Shown here: positions 40,206-51,400 of the stretch, in pieces
Layout: every line of letters begins with the position of its first letter
Position numbering within the stretch: position 1 is the first letter of the stretch
Assembly: GCF_014201715.1 (NCBI RefSeq)
Contig: NZ_JACHFD010000009.1
Location: 124,001 to 188,000, forward strand
Source of the DNA: Haloferula luteola
Lineage (GTDB): Bacteria > Verrucomicrobiota > Verrucomicrobiia > Verrucomicrobiales > Akkermansiaceae
Direction: 5' to 3'
Length of the DNA: 64,000 bases
Made by a program: the position numbers and the translations under genes
The notes under the pieces: model-generated
The model's input: only the letters and a program-made list of their open reading frames with translations
What the model was told of the DNA's origin: nothing
Databases searched by the model: none

Positions 40206-41066
40206 ATGAGAAACCAACGCATGACCGTGAAGCGCCGCTCTGTGAAAAAGGGCAAACTTCATACTCTCTTCGCCAACGTCTCCCGGAAGAATAAGCGGCA
40301 CCGCGCTGCGACGGCCGCCGTCGCTCCCGAGGATCTGGAGGGCGATGTGCCCAATTTGGGCATCGGCAAAGCCCTGCTCGTCATCTTGGCCATCCATGTG
40401 GTGGCCATCGGTGGAATCTTCTACCATAGTTCCCGATTCGGGAAATCTGAGACCGTCGACGCGTCCGAGCCGAAGGAGAGCAAGCGGGTGGTTTCACTGG
40501 CGTCGTCGGAGGCGATTCGAGTCACGCCGTCGATTTCTCGTCTGAGTGAGCCGGTGGTGGAGGAGGAACTGCCGATGTTTCGGGCTTCGGATCAGATTTA
40601 TTCTGCCGGCACGGGCGATACCTACTCGAGCATCGCAGCTCGGTATGACATCGATGAGATGGAGCTGCGTTCGGCCAACGAAAACATCCCACTTCGCCAA
40701 GGTCGGCGCCTGCGCATTCCGCCGAAATCGATCACTGCCATTGAGCCGGCCGATATTGCTGAATTGCGGGTCACCACGCCTCCGGCTTCGGCACCGGCAG
40801 ATGATTGGGTGACCACCGATGCCGCGCGTGCCTTGGATGAACAGATCGCGAATGCGCCCCGTGCGGTGCCCGTTCAGGAACGTCGCTCGGCGGCGACTGA
40901 GCAAGCTACCCGAGGAACGCAAGGCACGTATCAGGTCAAGTCGGGGGATACTTTTTGGAGCATTGCCAAGAATCATGGCGTGGATGTGAACCGTTTGATG
41001 AAAGCCAACGGTGTCAGCGACGCGCGGAAATTGCGCGTGGGAATGAACCTTTCCATTCCTCGCTAA
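40206..41066 (+). CDS. Membrane-anchored protein with two LysM domains
   Basis: A 286-aa protein with a very basic cytoplasmic N-terminus (MTVKRRSVKKGK), one membrane segment (about residues 60-77, ALLVILAIHVVAIGGIFY) and a periplasmic part carrying LysM domains at about 132-176 (YSAGTGDTYSSIAARYDIDE) and 240-284 (YQVKSGDTFWSIAKNHGVDV). LysM binds the glycan strands of peptidoglycan. Lying between murD and ftsW in the division operon, it is a good candidate for a division- or septum-associated factor of this phylum. No catalytic domain is present. An ATG 15 nt downstream is an alternative start. Confidence 0.85.
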   Translation: MRNQRMTVKRRSVKKGKLHTLFANVSRKNKRHRAATAAVAPEDLEGDVPNLGIGKALLVILAIHVVAIGGIFYHSSRFGKSETVDASEPKESKRVVSLASSEAIRVTPSISRLSEPVVEEELPMFRASDQIYSAGTGDTYSSIAARYDIDEMELRSANENIPLRQGRRLRIPPKSITAIEPADIAELRVTTPPASAPADDWVTTDAARALDEQIANAPRAVPVQERRSAATEQATRGTQGTYQVKSGDTFWSIAKNHGVDVNRLMKANGVSDARKLRVGMNLSIPR

Positions 41067-41085
41067 GATCCTTAGGATTTCTGAA

Positions 41086-42234
41086 ATGAATCGCCTTCTC
41101 AGCATTCTCCTATGCACGGGAGTGGCCGCCTTGGTGGCGCTGGGATTGATCATGCTGGCGAGTACCAGTGCCTGGGTGAACGGGCAGGAGGAGCCCTACC
41201 ACTTTTTTTGGCGCCAGAGTGCCATGGCGGGGGTCGGAGTGATCGCCGCCATCGGTCTGTCGATGGTGGAGCCCGCGATGCTACGAAAGTTTTGGCCGTG
41301 GGCCCTTTTGGTGACCTGCATTTTGTTGGGCCTGTGCTTCGTGAAGCCGATCGGCAAGGAGATCAATGGCGAAGCGCGTTGGATCGCGCTTCCTGGCATG
41401 GGGCAGTTCCAGCCATCGGAAATCGCGAAAGCGGTGACGATGGTGGCGCTTGCGGGTTGGTTTGCTCGGTGGCAGACAGAGATTCGGACGTTCTGGAAAG
41501 GTTTCGTGGTGCCCAGCTTGCTCTTGGGGATACCTTTTGTATTGATTCTCAAGGAAACGGATATGGGGACCGCCGTGGGTATCGGTGCTGCCGGTTTGGC
41601 CGTGCTCTTCACAGTGGGGGTCAGGCTGCGCTTTCTCGTTCCCAGCATGTTGCTTGGAGTCGCGGCCTTTGCGGTGTTGGTGAGGACCGATGAAAACCGT
41701 TGGTCGCGAATTGAAGCTTGGCTCGATCTTGAGAATCCCGTGCATCAGCTCGATAAGGGGCTTCAGCAATGGCGGGCGTTGCTGGCCTTTGGCAATGGCG
41801 GCATGAGGGGGCAGGGCTTGGGCAATGGCTTTGAAAAATTCGGTCATCTTCCCTACGCCCATACGGATTTCATTTTCCCGAATATTGGCGAAGAACTTGG
41901 TCTCTATGGGACTCTCGGAACCGTTTTTTGCTATGTGATCATTGCTGTTTCCGGCACCGGGATCGCTGCCTTATCGACCAACGTTTTCAATCGATGCCTG
42001 GCGCTTGGGCTAACGGCGGTGATCGTGGTCCCGGCCATGGTGAACATTGCTGTGACGACCGCCGTGCTCCCGAATACGGGATTGCCGCTGCCCTTCGTCA
42101 GCTACGGTGGCACGAATCTGGTATTCACCTTGGCGTCGGTCGGCCTGCTGTGCGGGATTCATCGACGGACCCGGTTCGAGGACCGGCCGGTTCGGGCACT
42201 GAGCACGAGCCAGACGGCAGAAATTCGTCTGTGA
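41086..42234 (+). CDS. ftsW: Septal peptidoglycan polymerase FtsW (SEDS family)
   Basis: A 382-aa polytopic SEDS protein that polymerises glycan strands from lipid II at the septum with FtsI. About ten membrane segments. Motifs: ARWIALPGMGQFQPSEIAK, LPYAHTDFIFPNIGEELG and the C-terminal PFVSYGGTNLVF. It could formally be RodA, but its position in the dcw cluster supports FtsW. It starts 19 nt after the LysM gene. No murG, murC, ddl, ftsQ, ftsA or ftsZ follows in this window. Confidence 0.93.
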   Translation: MNRLLSILLCTGVAALVALGLIMLASTSAWVNGQEEPYHFFWRQSAMAGVGVIAAIGLSMVEPAMLRKFWPWALLVTCILLGLCFVKPIGKEINGEARWIALPGMGQFQPSEIAKAVTMVALAGWFARWQTEIRTFWKGFVVPSLLLGIPFVLILKETDMGTAVGIGAAGLAVLFTVGVRLRFLVPSMLLGVAAFAVLVRTDENRWSRIEAWLDLENPVHQLDKGLQQWRALLAFGNGGMRGQGLGNGFEKFGHLPYAHTDFIFPNIGEELGLYGTLGTVFCYVIIAVSGTGIAALSTNVFNRCLALGLTAVIVVPAMVNIAVTTAVLPNTGLPLPFVSYGGTNLVFTLASVGLLCGIHRRTRFEDRPVRALSTSQTAEIRL

Positions 42235-42334
42235 CGGGTTCTGCGCGTATTGAGTTGGAGAGTCGGGATCTTCTGACAAGCGAACTGGGACCGCGCCATT
42301 GACGGAAGGGGTGGGATCGTCTCCCATCGCCGCA

Positions 42335-44110
42335 ATGCCGAGCGACGAGGAAAAGGGATCGCGGTTCTCCTTGGGAGGATTGCGTTGGGTGCTGAGCTAT
42401 CAGAAGCCGCATCGGAGAATTTTCCTGCCTTCCTTGCTGGCGCTGTTCGTGACGGCGGGGCTTGCATTGGCCTTTCCCTGGTTCATGAAGGAGCTCTTCG
42501 GAGGGACCGTGGCCAAATTGCGGGAAGGGGTGCCGGCTGCCACGGTGATTGCCGAGGCCGATCGGCTGATTTTCACCCTGCTCGGAGTTTTGGCGGTACA
42601 AGCCATGATCGGGTTCTTCCGAGTGCAGGGGTTCATTCGTTCGGGAGAAGCTGCGCTCAATGACCTGCGCCGAGATCTCTTTCGTCATCTTCTGCGTTTG
42701 CCCGTGCCGTTTTTTCAGGAGCACCGGTCCGGGGCGCTGAGCAACCGAGTCTCCGCCGATCTCGGCACCGTGCGGGAGACGTTGATGACGACCTTGCCGC
42801 AAGCGGCCCGCCAATCGGTCACCTTGGTGGGTTCGGTGGTGATGATTTTTGTCACCTCGTGGAAGCTCTCCTTGGCAATGTTGGCGAGTATCCCGTTTGT
42901 GGTGCTGGCAGTCGCCATTGCCGGGCGGAAGGTCCGTGGGCATTCCAAGGCGGCTCAAGATGCCTTGGCAGAATCGGGAACCGTGATTGAGGAAAGCGTG
43001 CAGGCGATTGCGGACGTCAAAGCATTCACCAACGAGGAGTTCGAGGAGCAACGTTATCAAAGCTCACTGGATCGGTTCTATCAGGTGACTTTGCGCGGAG
43101 CGATGGCACGCGCCAGCTTTCTGGCCTTCGTGATTTTTGTGATGTTCGGAGCGATCGCTGGCGTGACGTGGCTGGGAGTTCGAATGATGGTGGAGGGCGA
43201 TCTGACCGAGAAGCAGTTCTCGGGATTCATCCTCTATAGCGTGTTTGTAGGGGCCTCGTTGGGGGCCATGCCGGAAATTGTTTCTCAGATGCAAGCGATG
43301 ACGGGGGCGACGGATCGCCTTCGGGAAATCATGGGCTTGAAGCCAGAGAGAGACGGTCGGGGGGAGCCCATCTCCCTCCGAGGCGCAGTGAGTTTCGAGA
43401 ATGTGCACTTTCGCTACCCTTCGCGCCCGGATCAAGCGGTCCTTGCCGGGGTCAATTTTGCGGTCACTCCCGGGCAGCGCATCGCCTTGGTGGGGCCATC
43501 GGGCGCGGGGAAATCGACGGTGTTTTCGTTGTTGCTTGGCTATTATCGACCGGAACAGGGCAGGATCAGCTTTGATGGATGCGATGCTTCGTCGCTCGAT
43601 CTCCAGGCATTGCGCGAAGGCATCGCAGTGGTTCCTCAGGAAGTGATGCTTTTTGGGGGAACCATCTTGGAGAACATCGAGTATGGTCGCCCGGGCGCCA
43701 CCCGTGATGAGATCGTTGAAGCCGCGAAATTGGCCAACGCCCACGAATTCATTGAAACCCGCCCAGAAGGCTACGAAACGGTCGTCGGGCCCCGTGGGGT
43801 CAAGCTTTCGGGGGGGCAACGTCAACGCATTGCGATTGCCCGTGCCATCCTTGCTGATCCACGGATTCTGCTCCTTGACGAAGCGACCAGCGCATTGGAC
43901 GCGGAAAGCGAACGTTTGGTGAACGAGGCACTGGATCGCCTGATGGTGGGGCGGACGAGCTTGGTGATCGCGCATCGATTGTCGACGGTCCGGAATGCGG
44001 ACTGCATTTTGGTTCTCCATCAGGGCCGAGTTGTGGAGCAGGGCACCCACGAGGAGTTGATGTCGGCCGGTGGAACCTACCAGGTGCTGGTCCAGACCCA
44101 ACTCGGCTGA
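42335..44110 (+). CDS. ABC exporter, MsbA-like (fused permease and ATPase)
   Basis: A 591-aa half-transporter: six membrane helices in residues about 20-310, then the ATPase domain with Walker A GPSGAGKST, signature LSGGQRQRIAIARAIL, Walker B ILLLDEATSALD and the H-loop IAHRLSTV. It most resembles MsbA/lipid-exporting ABC proteins, which flip lipid A-core across the inner membrane; other lipid or drug substrates remain possible. The ATG at 42335 is used; a TTG at 42299 would add 12 residues. It lies 100 nt after ftsW and may be read from the same transcript. Confidence 0.88.
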   Translation: MPSDEEKGSRFSLGGLRWVLSYQKPHRRIFLPSLLALFVTAGLALAFPWFMKELFGGTVAKLREGVPAATVIAEADRLIFTLLGVLAVQAMIGFFRVQGFIRSGEAALNDLRRDLFRHLLRLPVPFFQEHRSGALSNRVSADLGTVRETLMTTLPQAARQSVTLVGSVVMIFVTSWKLSLAMLASIPFVVLAVAIAGRKVRGHSKAAQDALAESGTVIEESVQAIADVKAFTNEEFEEQRYQSSLDRFYQVTLRGAMARASFLAFVIFVMFGAIAGVTWLGVRMMVEGDLTEKQFSGFILYSVFVGASLGAMPEIVSQMQAMTGATDRLREIMGLKPERDGRGEPISLRGAVSFENVHFRYPSRPDQAVLAGVNFAVTPGQRIALVGPSGAGKSTVFSLLLGYYRPEQGRISFDGCDASSLDLQALREGIAVVPQEVMLFGGTILENIEYGRPGATRDEIVEAAKLANAHEFIETRPEGYETVVGPRGVKLSGGQRQRIAIARAILADPRILLLDEATSALDAESERLVNEALDRLMVGRTSLVIAHRLSTVRNADCILVLHQGRVVEQGTHEELMSAGGTYQVLVQTQLG

Positions 44111-44170
44111 GGGGCTTCGGACTCATTTGCTTGCTTCTTTGTCAGTTCTCATCAATCCAAGCCTTCACCG

Positions 44171-44536
44171 ATGAGCGAGAGCGATGCGATCCGAGAAAAG
44201 GGCCCCCAACCGGTGGAAGCCCTAATGGAAGCCTGGGGACTGAGCAATCACGACATGGTGGATGCTTCACCCGAGCAACTGACCCACAAACAGGTGCAAC
44301 GCGCCCGGAAGGGAAGGGTGTTGACCCTGGCCATGATGCAGAAAGTCACTCGGACCCTGAACATCGCGGTCTGGTACCGGCTGAAAAAGGAAGAGCGAGA
44401 GCAGTATTACGAGTACCTCCATCGGGATCTTTTTAACTACGCCAAGGGTCACGATCCGGCGTTTCAGGATCCCAACCAAGCGCTTATGGAGAAAGTGGTG
44501 GCTCGCGGGAGTAAGGTCATCAATCGCGAGCCCTGA
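44171..44536 (+). CDS. Small conserved protein, possibly HTH DNA-binding
   Basis: A 121-aa soluble charged protein. PVEALMEAWGLSNHDMVDA followed by QLTHKQVQRARKGRVLT resembles the helix-turn-helix layout of Xre/lambda-repressor-type proteins, and LNIAVWYRLKKEEREQYYEY forms a further helix. I do not recognise the family and DNA binding is inferred only from the pattern. It starts 60 nt after the exporter and ends 6 nt from the convergent GH16 gene. Confidence 0.7.
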   Translation: MSESDAIREKGPQPVEALMEAWGLSNHDMVDASPEQLTHKQVQRARKGRVLTLAMMQKVTRTLNIAVWYRLKKEEREQYYEYLHRDLFNYAKGHDPAFQDPNQALMEKVVARGSKVINREP

Positions 44537-44542
44537 GTGGGG

Positions 44543-47500
44543 TCATTCTTCGACGATCCGCAGGCGCATGAAGCCGTGCTGAGCGGAGGGGATGGGAATT
44601 TCGTAATACCAGGTGCGAGTCTCGAAATCGCCATCGTCCACCGGGTCGCCCACTGGATGAACGCGTGCCGCTGACTCAGGAGTTCCAAGAGTTTCGAGCT
44701 CCCCACTGCCCTCCGGAATGACGACGAACCCCGGGTGTTCCTTGCGCATGCGGGCAGTGAGGGTGAGGTAGGGCTCCCCTCCTTCCAAGGCTAGGGAATC
44801 GGCCGATTGGAGCGAGGCCCAGAGGGCGGGCTCAAGGGTATTGGCTTGGAGCGGCGAGGTGCCAAACAGCCATTCGATCACATTGGCGAGATGGTCGCCA
44901 TCGGGATCGGCCTCTGCCCCGGAACTCCCCCCGGGGAAATCGAATTCAGCAGCCCAAGCGGCATAACCTGTGGGTGCCTCGATGACCTGGAGAATCCCTT
45001 CAGAAAGGCGGGACGTGTCCCAAGCCAGATCCGCCGGAAGAGAAGGCAGCTCCACGCTGTCAAAATTCAGTATGCTCGATGGTGCTTCCACCAGAGGGTA
45101 GAGGTCTCCCGCAGCGGGGCTCTCCGCGGAGGCATCCCATGCGACTTCCAATTTTCCTGAAGCTTGGAGCGAGCCGCCGACGACCAATCGGTCGTGTTGG
45201 TTCGGGCTCCCGAGGTCGAGCTGCAAAGTGGCTCCGAGCGGTAGATCCATGGAGCCCTGCACAGTGAGGGTAGAGGCGACGACCGGAGCGACCGCGGCCA
45301 GGGGGTTGGCGAGCACCACACCGGAGGCGAACGAGAGATCATCGATTTGCCCAAGGACATTGACTCGCTCGTGAGCACCGAAGGTCACGAGCGATTGACT
45401 TCCAACGGTGGCTCCGGTGTGTCGGCCGAAGGCGAAGGTGGATGAGGCGAGAGTGCCATCAGCTGTGCCCAAAGAGGTGGCGATTTGGTAAGTCTTGGAG
45501 CTGTTGTCCACGATCACCCAGACGTTGAGCCATTGATTGGCGGCGAGGCTTGTGGCGGCGACATCGCCTGAACCTTCGCTGTATCCGCGCAGCTGACCGT
45601 TGGCGATGGAGAGAGTGATGGCATACTCGTTCCATGGATCGGCGATGTCGTTGCCAGGTGCGCTGGTGGTCGATGCGGGTTGTTCGGTGAGTCCGAAGAT
45701 GAAGTCAGTGGTGGACGGGTTCGCGCTTTTGACCCGGAAGAAGTAGGTACCGGTTTTCCCATCCGCGAGACTGAAGTCGCGAGAGTGGGCGTTCTTCAGG
45801 TCGCTGACGGCCCCCCGCCATCCATTGGCCGCGTTGGTGCCTTGGACGGCAAGGGAGAGGTTGCCGGATTCGCTGACGATATCGGCGTTGGCGGTTCCAT
45901 TGAAGACGCCGGTCCACACATCGCCCGTTGAGTTCGGCACCGCCCCAATGTCGCCAGTGGGGTAGCTGTTGAAATCATCGATGGTTTCGAAGGCGGGTGC
46001 GAATCCGATCGCTCCCACTCGAATGGTGGAACCAGGCGAGGCTTGGAGAGATCCCTGCACAGTTCCTCCTCCCGCGAGGGTGGTTCCCGTGGCGAGCTGA
46101 GTCGCGCCACTTCCGGTTTGGCCCTCAACCACGAGCGTGCCTTCGTCGACTGTGGTCGTTCCCGTGAATTGGCAATCTCCCGCGAGGGTCCAGCGGCCGC
46201 TTCCGGATTTGAGGAGATTCACGGTGGTGGCACTGCCATTTTCGAGGCCTCCTCCCATGAGTCCATCCCCGCTGCCTTGAAGAATCAAATGGCGAGTCCC
46301 AGTGGCGGTGAAAGTGACGGCTGGATCTCCGTGCATGCGGAGTTCACCAGCGGTGGATTCCAGACGGAATTCGGAGCCTCCGAACTGGCCGGTCAAAGTC
46401 CCCGAGAGGGTGTTGGTGCCACTTTGATTTCGAATGCCAACAGAAGGGTTAGAAGTTGGGCGGCCTCCAAGGATAAGAGGGTTGGGAAGCAGGCAGTCAT
46501 TTTCGAGCTCCAGGCGGGCAGTGGTGTTGTTGCCCACGGGACCGATGACGACCTGGCCATATCCTAAGGAGTGATCACCACGAGCACGGGCCACAGCATT
46601 TCCCGCCGTTCCGGAATCAAGAGTGGTCGTGCCGCTAAAGGTGTTGGCTCCTTCAAAGATGACCAGGCCGGTGCTGTCGTCGACGGCGTTGTTGAGGCTG
46701 CTGCCGTTGATCGTGATTCCATTTCCTCCGAGAGCCTGACCGGCAATCACGAGCGGCTGGGTGGAGGCATTGAAGAGGGTAAGATCTCCGGACCATTCGA
46801 GCACTCCATCCACCTGATGGGATTGGGTGGTGGTGGCGGCAACCGTGATGGCGGGCTGAATGGCTCCACCGTCCCCGAATCCCAAAATCAAGCGATCATT
46901 GGGCCAGCCGAAACGATATCGCGTGGTGCCATCGAGTTGAATCACGCTCAGCGAGCGGCTCCCGCTCCAATCGATTCGGTGCTCTGCGGCTCCGGGAACC
47001 GTGCCAAATGATGATGTCACCCCGCCCAAGTTGGGAATTCCTTGGGTCCAGTTGGCGGCGCTGTCCCACAATTGATAGCTGTCCGTGCCGGTAGCGGCCC
47101 AGTTGCTGGTCTTTGAATTGGCTGCCTGCCACACGCGGACCCAGTCCACTCGGGTCTGATCGGAGAAACCTAAAGGCCATTCGGTGGTGCTAGGGGTTCC
47201 CGGCCATCCGCCGACCGCGTAGTCGAGGATCAGGTACATCGACACCATTTCGGCGACGTCCGCAGCACTGTTGAACGAGCTGACGGCCTGACCGTCGAAG
47301 TAGAATGTAACCGAGCTGTCTTCCACCCAGTGGGCACCGAAATGGTGCCAGGCACCCCCAAGATCCCCCGCAGAGGATGGATTGACCTTTCCGGCTCCAG
47401 CTGCAGCGGACCCGCTACTATTGGTGTAGTGAAATGCCGTATGGTATTCGTCCTGTGCATATCCGCTGCCGGCAGCCGTATCGATCGGATACTCCATGAT

Positions 47501-47965
47501 GTCCATTTCCGGCGGCCACCCGTCATACAGACCCCAGAATGCAGGCCAGGAACCGGGTGTGTCGGGGAGCCAGATGCGTGCCTCGAGATAGCCGCCATTG
47601 AAGTTCTTGAGCCCATAGGTGGAGACGGATCCCGACGAAAACTGAGCGGTGCCGCTGGTGCTGGTCCGGGTGGCATCAAGGATCAGTTGTCCATCGACCA
47701 TACGAACTTTCTCGGCTGCGGCCGATGAAAGGCTATTGGGCATGGTCCAGCCGGGAGAGGCGACATTCCACTTGGTAGCATCGACCGATTTTCCTGAAAA
47801 GTCATCGCCCCATGCATACTGCCAATTGCCCGACGGAAGCTGAGCTGAGGCTGCGAGCGTGAGGCTGAACCCGACTCTCACACCTACTGCGAGGCGAGGC
47901 TTCAAGAAGATTGAGGAAACGTTTCCTCTGGAAGGCGAAGAGAATGGGTTGGGAGAGGAAGGCAT
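44543..47965 (-). CDS. Secreted GH16 beta-glucanase-type protein with beta-strand repeats
   Basis: A 1140-aa exported glycoside hydrolase. A signal-like N-terminus (to about residue 40) is followed by a GH16 domain (about 45-285): WQYAWGDDFSGKSVDATKW, YGLKNFNGGYLEARI and the catalytic motif PEMDIMEYP (Glu-x-Asp-x-x-Glu, about residue 153), as in laminarinases and other endo-beta-glucanases or galactanases. Then come autotransporter-associated beta-strand repeats, a LamG-like region (about 670-880) and the C-terminal tail (YAAWAAEFDF, EADPDGDHLANVIEW) shared with two other proteins here. The ATG at 47965 is used; one at 48052 would add 29 residues without improving the signal peptide. It probably degrades algal or plant glucans outside the cell. 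Confidence 0.88.
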   Translation of the reverse strand: MPSSPNPFSSPSRGNVSSIFLKPRLAVGVRVGFSLTLAASAQLPSGNWQYAWGDDFSGKSVDATKWNVASPGWTMPNSLSSAAAEKVRMVDGQLILDATRTSTSGTAQFSSGSVSTYGLKNFNGGYLEARIWLPDTPGSWPAFWGLYDGWPPEMDIMEYPIDTAAGSGYAQDEYHTAFHYTNSSGSAAAGAGKVNPSSAGDLGGAWHHFGAHWVEDSSVTFYFDGQAVSSFNSAADVAEMVSMYLILDYAVGGWPGTPSTTEWPLGFSDQTRVDWVRVWQAANSKTSNWAATGTDSYQLWDSAANWTQGIPNLGGVTSSFGTVPGAAEHRIDWSGSRSLSVIQLDGTTRYRFGWPNDRLILGFGDGGAIQPAITVAATTTQSHQVDGVLEWSGDLTLFNASTQPLVIAGQALGGNGITINGSSLNNAVDDSTGLVIFEGANTFSGTTTLDSGTAGNAVARARGDHSLGYGQVVIGPVGNNTTARLELENDCLLPNPLILGGRPTSNPSVGIRNQSGTNTLSGTLTGQFGGSEFRLESTAGELRMHGDPAVTFTATGTRHLILQGSGDGLMGGGLENGSATTVNLLKSGSGRWTLAGDCQFTGTTTVDEGTLVVEGQTGSGATQLATGTTLAGGGTVQGSLQASPGSTIRVGAIGFAPAFETIDDFNSYPTGDIGAVPNSTGDVWTGVFNGTANADIVSESGNLSLAVQGTNAANGWRGAVSDLKNAHSRDFSLADGKTGTYFFRVKSANPSTTDFIFGLTEQPASTTSAPGNDIADPWNEYAITLSIANGQLRGYSEGSGDVAATSLAANQWLNVWVIVDNSSKTYQIATSLGTADGTLASSTFAFGRHTGATVGSQSLVTFGAHERVNVLGQIDDLSFASGVVLANPLAAVAPVVASTLTVQGSMDLPLGATLQLDLGSPNQHDRLVVGGSLQASGKLEVAWDASAESPAAGDLYPLVEAPSSILNFDSVELPSLPADLAWDTSRLSEGILQVIEAPTGYAAWAAEFDFPGGSSGAEADPDGDHLANVIEWLFGTSPLQANTLEPALWASLQSADSLALEGGEPYLTLTARMRKEHPGFVVIPEGSGELETLGTPESAARVHPVGDPVDDGDFETRTWYYEIPIPSAQHGFMRLRIVEE

Positions 47966-48052
47966 ATGGGTTTTCTGAGATGTGCGGGGTGGAAGCCCGC
48001 GCTCGTAAGGCGCCAGCGATCCGTCAAGAGAATGGGTTCCCCTGATTTCCAT

Positions 48053-48433
48053 GGAGGTTCTGGGTTCTCCATGGGGATCATGAAACCTAGCCGCAGGGTT
48101 CGAAGATGCGCAACTCCCTATTGGTGGGGGGAATAGAGGGGAGGTTCATCCCATCAAGGGGCGGCTTTTCAGGGTGGGCTCACAGGGTGGGCTTAAGAAC
48201 CGATGGGGCTCACCTCTCGACTCTCAAGGGGACCAAGGAGTAAAGGGCCTCCAAGGTGAGATGATGACGGGGCAGTCTTCGCAGGTCATTATTTGTGATT
48301 TGGTTAGGAAAACTAAGGAGTTCAAAAAAGTGGACGATTGAATTCCCAGGAAAAGAAATGAGATGTCAAAACTACGGAAATCTAATGAAAGAAGAGAAGG
48401 TCTTTAAGAAAATTAAAATAAAAACAGGAGTCC
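48053..48433. promoter_or_regulatory. AT-rich upstream region of the Rhs gene
   Basis: A 381-bp gap between divergent genes. The last 150 bp (48280-48430) is clearly AT-richer than the surroundings, with A-rich runs such as AAGAAAATTAAAATAAAAAC, and ends in AGGAG (48426-48430) just before the TTG start. It must hold the Rhs promoter; no specific boxes are assigned. Confidence 0.4.
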
Positions 48434-51400
48434 TTGAAAAAAAGAAGTTTAGGAATGGGTGGGTGTCCGATTAGGCGTTCGTTTATGGTCAGCGTGTTAA
48501 AAATTGCGGGTGCAAGTGTGGCATGGATGGCTTTGCTGGGGACGCAGGTGTTGGCTTATCTGGAGCCGATCGATTTTGAAGAACCCGAGTATCATCTTTT
48601 AGAGGTGGTGGATGCTCGGCATCATTTTGAATCCGGCCGGATGACGGGGTGGGATCTGGTTTCTGGAGAGGCTACGGTGGTTCCAGACGGCGTGGGAGGC
48701 AGCGGCCAGGCCGTCCAATTGCGGCAGGACGACGGATTTCAAGGAACCCACCTTCGTCGGGTGATCGATTGGAGTGGGGAAGAATCGGTCGCGTTCATCG
48801 ATTTTAAGATCCGGCCAGTAGCCAACCCAGGGGGGAGCTTGGCCAATTTCCACAGCAATGGCAGTCAGTTGGCATTTCAGGCATCGGATGAGCCAGGGCT
48901 GGGTGAGGTGTGGGTGTATCACGGAAATGACGATTCGACCGATGCGGAGGAATGGTGGGTCGCCGGGCCGCGATTTGCCTACGATCCAGAGACACAGGTG
49001 GCATTCGAGTATGTGCGGGTGACCTTGCGGCAGGATCTGAACCGGCGGGTGTGGGATCTGTTTATGGATGGAAAGTTGGTGGCAGTGAACTTGGGGTTTG
49101 AGGGTCGGGGAGCGATTCTCCAAGCTCTGGACTTTTACGGGAGTGAGAGCGGTGACCTGCTGGTGGACGATGTTTCGGTGGATGGGGAAAACATGCTCTA
49201 TGCGGACGCAGATCAAGACGGCTTAGCGGATGATTGGGAGGTCGCACATGGCTCGAATCCCTTGGTGTACGATCGGGATGAGCTGCGGCCGGGGGCAGCG
49301 AAGTCCTGGCTGGATGAGTATCTGGAGTCGTTGTGGCCTGAGAGTGGGGCGCAGGGTACGACCGTGCGGGGTTGGTTGCGGGCTCCGGCACCGGGAGTCG
49401 TCCCTCCCTTGACCATTCTGGGGGGACATCAGCCAGTGGGTGCCTTGAAAGGGGCGCTGACGGTGGCAGGAGATGGCTCGGCAGCTTACTCGATTCCGAT
49501 TGATGTGCCCAAGGGGACGGCGGGCATGGAGCCGAAGTTGTCCTTGGACTATTCGAGCAATGGAATGAATGGCATGGCGGGGCTGGGGTGGTCGATGACC
49601 GGATTCCAGCAGATCACCCGAGGCGCGGCGACGATGGCGAAGGATGGTTTGGTGGATGGCGTGGATTTCGATGAAAATGACCGATTCTTTTTCAATGGGG
49701 AGAGGCTGGTGTGTGTCGACGGTGTCTATGGTGCGGCGGGTTCGGAATACCGGACAGAGGTGGATTCCTTTGCGCGGATCGTGGCAATGGGCCAACGGGG
49801 GGGAGGGCCAGAGTGGTGGCAGATCCAGACAAAGACGGGATTGGTACTGGAGTTGGGGAAAACTGAGGATGCCCGGGTGGAGGGGGAGAAGGGAGTCTTG
49901 TCTTGGTCCGTGAATGATGTTTCGGATACCCTGGGAAATTACTATGCGGTGAGTTATGCGCGGGACGAGTCGGCCGCAGGGGAGGTCATCAACCAGAGGG
50001 TGAATCGTGTCGATTTCACCGGACACCGAGGAGTGGCGGGGTCAGGAGACCGGAGTCCCTATGCATCGGTGCGGTTTGAGTTCGAATCGCGCCCGGATGT
50101 GCGGACCTTCTATACAGCAGGCATTCGGCAAAGTTTTGATTGCCGGTTGAAGTCCGTGGTCGTGGCGACCGGCGGATTCGAGAATCATCGTTATGATCTG
50201 CACTATGAGGCAAGTGAGCAGACGGGACGCTCGCTCCTGGTAGCGGTGGAAAAGGTGGTGGGGGGAATGAGGATACCGGCCACGACGTTTCAGTGGAGGA
50301 CGGTGGGGCATCAGGATGAGAAATGGCGAGAGGTCTCAAATGGGAGTGTCAGTGAATATGCGAGTGGTTTGGACTCCAGGAAGCAGATGTATGGGTTCCT
50401 GGCGGTGGATGATGACGATGCCTCGGAACTGCGATTGTCGGGATGTGCGTGGCGGGCGATTCCATTTGAGTATGCGGTCACCGACGCCACGCGGATCGTG
50501 TTGGAATACCGATCGGAAGTTCTTCCGAGCCACGCGATGATCGGTCTCGACGAGAACACAGAGGCTTCGAATCCGACACGATTGAACCGGATTGTGGGTT
50601 CCGGGACGGGGCCGAAGCCGGTTCTCCAGTCTCAGGCAGTGTATGGAACCGGAGACGTCGGAAGTTGGAAATCGATCAGCTTTTCACCAGGTGCAACGAC
50701 GGGGGCCTACACGGCGCACCAGTTGGTGCTGGTGAATGACGACGTGGATTTGAGCGACGGGGCAGGGATGTCGGAGTTCCGAAATATTCGGGTCTTCGAA
50801 GCGGGGCATGAGGCCGAAGCTCAGGCGCTGGACTTTAAAGTTGGAATCGAACTCCCGCAGATGATGGGGACGACCGCGGGAGCGGATGTGGGCTTTCTGC
50901 AGACCGATCTGGATGCGGACGGGGGCGCGGAATGGATCCACCAATTGTACTACGACGCAGATGGAACGAATCCAGAATATCTACTGAAGAGGCATGGAAT
51001 GGTGCTCACGGGGGGATCGGACGGGTTTCACTTCCTTCCATCCCCGCCGGAGGAGATTCCGGTGCTGACGGATATCCGCAATGCCTATGATGACTCGACG
51101 GCGCTGCGGGCAGGTTGGATGGCGAGGCCGACAGATCTCGATGGGGATGGTCGGGCGGAACTCGCGGTTCCGCTGCACATCACCCGAGCCAATGGAAGGT
51201 GGTTCAATGATCATGGATTCGCGAATTGGGACGGAGCCTCCTGGGAGGTGAACCCAAGTTGGCAGCTCCCTTTTCGGTCGGACAACCTGGTGTCGTATGG
51301 GCGATTCAAGGACTTCCGTTTCATCGATCTGGATGGGGATGGGTTTGTGGATTTCTCGGCGACAGATACGGACTATGGGAGAATGCTTGAGCCCGCGACT

